From Halomonas sp. GT (GTDB taxonomy: Bacteria > Pseudomonadota > Gammaproteobacteria > Pseudomonadales > Halomonadaceae), in assembly GCF_002082565.1 (NCBI RefSeq), contig NZ_CP020562.1, forward strand, positions 930,001 to 994,000: DNA of 64,000 nucleotides, written 5' to 3'. The position numbers were made by a program, and so were the translations under genes. Below the pieces are notes generated by a model. It made no database searches, had not been told where the DNA came from, and saw only the letters and a list, made by a program, of their open reading frames with translations. This document shows positions 61,035 through 64,000 of the stretch, one piece after another; the stretch's first letter is position 1; each line of letters begins with the position of its first letter.

Positions 61035-63146
61035 ATGACCTTTACACCTACTTTTCGATTGCGTCGGCTAAGCATTGCTGTAGCGCTGGCGTCGACGGCA
61101 GCTATTCCTGGCGTTCAAGCGCAAGACGGTGCACCAAATGACAGCGTCGACCTCGGCACGGTAGAAGTGACTGCTGAAGTTGCAGGGCGCTTTGGATATA
61201 GTGATGCTGAGCGAGATCCCCTCGTTGGCAAACTCGATGTGCCGCTGGCAGAGCAGCCATTCTCAATGTCAGTAATCGACCAAGAGTTTATACAAGACAG
61301 CGGTGCTAAAAATATTCAGGATACGTTGCTCTACACCCCCGGTGTTTACGCCGGTAACTTTGGGTTTGATACCCGTGGTGATAGTGCCAAAGTGCGTGGG
61401 CTAGACGCCGGGCGCTACTTGGATGGCTTGCGCCAGTTGTATGGCTCTTACAATACGACGAGAACCAATGTTTATGCGCTGGAAAGCGTTGAAGTACTGC
61501 GTGGACCGTCGTCGATGCTTTATGGCCAAGCCGATCTAGGTGGCATTATTAACGGCGTTTCTAAGCTTCCTCAGGAAGAGCGAAGTGGGGAAGTTTGGGC
61601 GCAGTACGGCTCTTTCGATCGCAAACAGTTGGCATTTGATTTCACCGGTGCTGCGGATGAAGAGGGCACGTTTTTATATCGGATTGTTGGTTTGACTCGC
61701 GATAGTGATACCCAGGTAGATCATGTAGCCGATGACGGTTATTTAATTGCCCCTTCGTTTACTTGGCGTCCCAGTGACGATACCAGCATCACACTACTGC
61801 TCAATCGTCAGGAAGATAAAAGCCAGGTTTCTGCCCAGTTCTTGCCTCAGGTAGGCACATTAGAGCCGGGTTCCAAGGGCTTTATTGGCTCTGAGCGCTT
61901 TGTTGGTGAGCCGGGCTGGGATCGTTATGACAGCGAAAAAACTGAAACGACGCTGTTTGTTGATCACCAGCTGAATGAGAACTGGGCTTTTTCAGCCACC
62001 GCGCGCTATACCGATTCCCGCACCGAGACCCGAGAGCACTGGGTGGATATCCCTAGTGTTCCTGATGTTAATGGCGATGTGGACCGTACGATCTTTACGG
62101 CAGACGCAGAAACACGCATTTTGAATATGGATGCGCGTATGCAAGGGAAGTTTGAACTGGGCAGCACCCAGCATACGCTGATAGCCGGTATTGATCGTCA
62201 GGATGCCCGCTGGTCTCAAGACAACTACAGCTCGGTGACCAGCGGTGGGGGGCGCTTTAATGTTTACAACCCCCAATATGGAAATCTACAGCTAGATTCG
62301 CTCAACCCAACAGACCGCCCCGATAATGAAATTGAGCAGGTCGGGGTGTATCTTGCCGATCATATTGAAGTCGGGCCTGTCGTCGTATCCGCAGGCGTGC
62401 GCCGAGACTGGGCTGAAAACCGTACCTTGGCGCTGTCAGGTCCCGATACGGTAAGCGATGAAGGTGAAACAACCGGGCGATTGGGATTGATGTATCGTTT
62501 TGATAATGGCTTTTCGCCTTATGTAAGCTACGCGGAAGCATTTTCGATGAACCTGGGTAGCGACGGCACGGCGAACCCCAGCCCGTTGAAGCCCACCACC
62601 GGCGACCAAGAGGAGATTGGCTTTAAGTACGTCTCGCCAGATCAGTCGTTGGCGATTAGCGCGGCTTACTTTGATATTACCCAGCATAACCGCATCAGCG
62701 ACGGTGCAACGCCGGGCGGTGTAGAGCAAGTGGGTGCTGTGGTGGATGGCTGGGAGCTGCAGATCAATAAACGCTGGCAGCAATTCGAGACGCAGCTGGC
62801 GTATACCAACATAAACGCGATCAACGATAGCACGGGTGCCCGGTTACCTTTTGTTGCTGAAGAGCAAGCGTCCTGGTGGAACCGTCTCTATGTCGGTAGC
62901 AACTGGCGTATCGGTGCTGGGGTGCGTTATGTGGGGGATAATGTTGGATCTGGAGGTGCTCCCGTTGTGCCTTCTAATACGCTTTATGACGCCATGGTGG
63001 GTTATACGATGGGGGAGTGGGACTTCTCGGTTGATGTGAAAAATGCCACAGATGAAGAGACTATCTCTTGGTGCCGCTATGAAGGTGGTGATTGTGGATA
63101 TGGCGACCGCCGCAGTATCGTGGGTAATGTTCGATACCAGTTCTAA
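61035..63146 (+). CDS. TonB-dependent siderophore receptor
   Basis: 703 residues with a signal peptide (cleavage near VQAQDG), a TonB-box-like segment (DLGTVEVTAE), a plug domain (FSMSVIDQEFIQDSGAKNIQDTLLYTPGVYAGNFGFDTRGDSAKVRGL and ESVEVLRGPSSMLYGQADLGGIINGVSK) and a 22-stranded barrel ending NVRYQF. The N-terminal signalling domain of FpvA-type receptors is absent. Ferric-siderophore uptake across the outer membrane; siderophore unknown. A Fur-like box precedes it. No transport operon follows. Confidence 0.93.
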   Translation: MTFTPTFRLRRLSIAVALASTAAIPGVQAQDGAPNDSVDLGTVEVTAEVAGRFGYSDAERDPLVGKLDVPLAEQPFSMSVIDQEFIQDSGAKNIQDTLLYTPGVYAGNFGFDTRGDSAKVRGLDAGRYLDGLRQLYGSYNTTRTNVYALESVEVLRGPSSMLYGQADLGGIINGVSKLPQEERSGEVWAQYGSFDRKQLAFDFTGAADEEGTFLYRIVGLTRDSDTQVDHVADDGYLIAPSFTWRPSDDTSITLLLNRQEDKSQVSAQFLPQVGTLEPGSKGFIGSERFVGEPGWDRYDSEKTETTLFVDHQLNENWAFSATARYTDSRTETREHWVDIPSVPDVNGDVDRTIFTADAETRILNMDARMQGKFELGSTQHTLIAGIDRQDARWSQDNYSSVTSGGGRFNVYNPQYGNLQLDSLNPTDRPDNEIEQVGVYLADHIEVGPVVVSAGVRRDWAENRTLALSGPDTVSDEGETTGRLGLMYRFDNGFSPYVSYAEAFSMNLGSDGTANPSPLKPTTGDQEEIGFKYVSPDQSLAISAAYFDITQHNRISDGATPGGVEQVGAVVDGWELQINKRWQQFETQLAYTNINAINDSTGARLPFVAEEQASWWNRLYVGSNWRIGAGVRYVGDNVGSGGAPVVPSNTLYDAMVGYTMGEWDFSVDVKNATDEETISWCRYEGGDCGYGDRRSIVGNVRYQF

Positions 63147-63174
63147 GTAGCGTTATTACTACTGCACCTGTCTT

Positions 63175-63205
63175 AACACCGGGCCTGAAAAATAGGCCCG
63201 ATGTT
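63175..63205 (+). terminator. Stem-loop after the receptor gene
   Basis: AACACCGGGCCT pairs with AGGCCCGATGTT (one mismatch), loop GAAAAAT; no clear T tract. Likely mRNA end or weak terminator. Confidence 0.5.
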
Positions 63206-63268
63206 ATCAATGGTGCTTAGCCTGGGAGTTTAGTATATAGGGTTAGTGTGAAAGGTTAATTTAGGCGG

Positions 63269-63499
63269 TTAGTGTGGGTGCTTAATAAGTACCTTAACCA
63301 ATCGCCGTACAATAGGCGACACTAGATTAATGACCGGTAGAGCAACCGCAAAAGCAAATAGCCATGCCTTCAACCAAACAAAGACAATGCCATCTATAAA
63401 GCCGACATTGTAGAGCGTAATCACCAGCGACATAATGCATGACATAAACAGTGCCATTAAGAAAGAAAATATCAGCTGGGCGTATTTTGGATCAAACAT
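63269..63499 (-). CDS. DUF2798 membrane protein
   Basis: 76 residues from ATG 63499 (AGAGGC six bases upstream; a TTG at 63514 is less likely). Two helices with AQLIFSFLMALFMSCIMSLVITLYNVG and FVWLKAWLFAFAVALPVINLVSPIVRRLV, which is the DUF2798 signature. Function unknown. Single gene. Confidence 0.88.
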   Translation of the reverse strand: MFDPKYAQLIFSFLMALFMSCIMSLVITLYNVGFIDGIVFVWLKAWLFAFAVALPVINLVSPIVRRLVKVLIKHPH

Positions 63500-63634
63500 G
63501 ACTGCCTCTGTCAAACATGCTATGAATTACAAATTAAAAATCGATAGCTAAATCAGGGTCGATAATGCAGTAAAGAGCGATAATGAAACACAGTAAATCG
63601 CCATCCTTAGCGATCGTTAGCCAATCCGGCCGCC

Positions 63635-64000
63635 TTAACGTTTATCTTCTGTCTTGTGAATAAAGTCACTGGCATCGTGGCGTTCGTGGAGCTGTTCGTT
63701 AGGCTCACCCCAGGTGCGGTTAACTATTCGTCCACGTTGAACGGCAGGGCGTGCGTCAATCTCCTCAGTCCAGCGTAAAACGTTCTGATAGGTGTGGGCT
63801 TCTAAAAACTCAGCTGCTTCATACACGCGGTTTTTTACCAGTGCGCCGTACCACGGGTGAATCGCCATATCCGCGATGGTGTACTCATCGCCCGCCATAA
63901 AGCGGTTATCCGCTAAGTGGCGATCCAGTACATCCAACTGACGTTTCACTTCCATGGTATAGCGATCAATCGGGTACTGGTATTTTTCTGGTGCGTAAGC
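63635..64000 (-). CDS. YghU-like glutathione S-transferase, C-terminal part (partial)
   Basis: The frame is open to the window end; N-terminal part missing. The sequence APEKYQYPIDRYTMEVKRQLDVLDRHLADNRFMAGDEYTIADMAIHPWYGALVKN is characteristic of YghU/nu-class glutathione-dependent disulfide-bond oxidoreductases, the C-terminal helical domain. The thioredoxin-like half with the active-site Thr lies beyond base 64000. The end of the protein is unusually charged (HERHDASDFIHKTEDKR). Confidence 0.9.
   Translation of the reverse strand, partial: AYAPEKYQYPIDRYTMEVKRQLDVLDRHLADNRFMAGDEYTIADMAIHPWYGALVKNRVYEAAEFLEAHTYQNVLRWTEEIDARPAVQRGRIVNRTWGEPNEQLHERHDASDFIHKTEDKR

Overview
The window reads as chromosome of a moderately GC-rich marine or halophilic gammaproteobacterium, most likely Halomonadaceae (Halomonas/Vreelandella-like). 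This is judged from the proteins themselves: a cytochrome bo3 operon, ackA-pta, osmoregulated periplasmic glucan genes, a DASS symporter, a DUF2955 efflux pair and LpxL/LpxR-type envelope genes. No rRNA, tRNA or CRISPR was seen. Both ends cut a gene (cyoA at the left, a YghU-type GST at the right).

Layout: 1-4135 cyoABCDE, then a REP-like element and a bidirectional terminator; 4336-7700 ackA-pta (minus); 7836-14916 transporters, an OmpA-like barrel, an AaeAB-like efflux pair, CsbD, a DASS carrier and a Zn-alcohol dehydrogenase; 15056-16765 a large lipoprotein behind a Fur-box-like site; 16947-19868 a TPP riboswitch, tenA and thiC; 19967-22740 a small, degraded integron; 22813-29791 aldo/keto reductase, an SSS symporter with a 43-residue partner, an XRE/MFS divergent pair, and ArsR with two SRPBCC genes.

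29818-37984 holds an unusual cluster: CDP-alcohol phosphatidyltransferase, zinc-less medium-chain dehydrogenase, a PTPS paralog lacking catalytic residues, a glycosyltransferase-methyltransferase fusion, a UPF0104-type membrane protein, a RibD reductase domain without deaminase, a RibA with a degenerate RibB domain, and a creatininase-family hydrolase. Together these suggest an uncharacterised pathway from GTP to a glycosylated, possibly membrane-linked pyrimidine or pterin compound. 38022-45501 is a periplasmic glucan locus (opgG, opgH, FkbM methyltransferase; opposite, an LTA-synthase-like enzyme and ManC). 45516-49885 holds an LpxL-like acyltransferase between two paralogous small membrane proteins, a VOC protein, a methyltransferase and an MFS carrier. 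50048-56850 is an acyl-CoA degradation set (acyl-CoA dehydrogenase, permease, CoA ligase, 3-hydroxyacyl-CoA dehydrogenase, enoyl-CoA hydratase). The rest holds GST, YaeQ, LpxR, small membrane proteins and a siderophore receptor with a Fur-like box.

The two places most likely to hold something undescribed are the integron (truncated integrase under a LexA-like palindrome; cassettes encoding a membrane-anchored PD-(D/E)XK-like protein, a tiny zinc-ribbon protein and a YefM/YoeB pair whose toxin has lost its C-terminal His) and the GTP-derived metabolite cluster.
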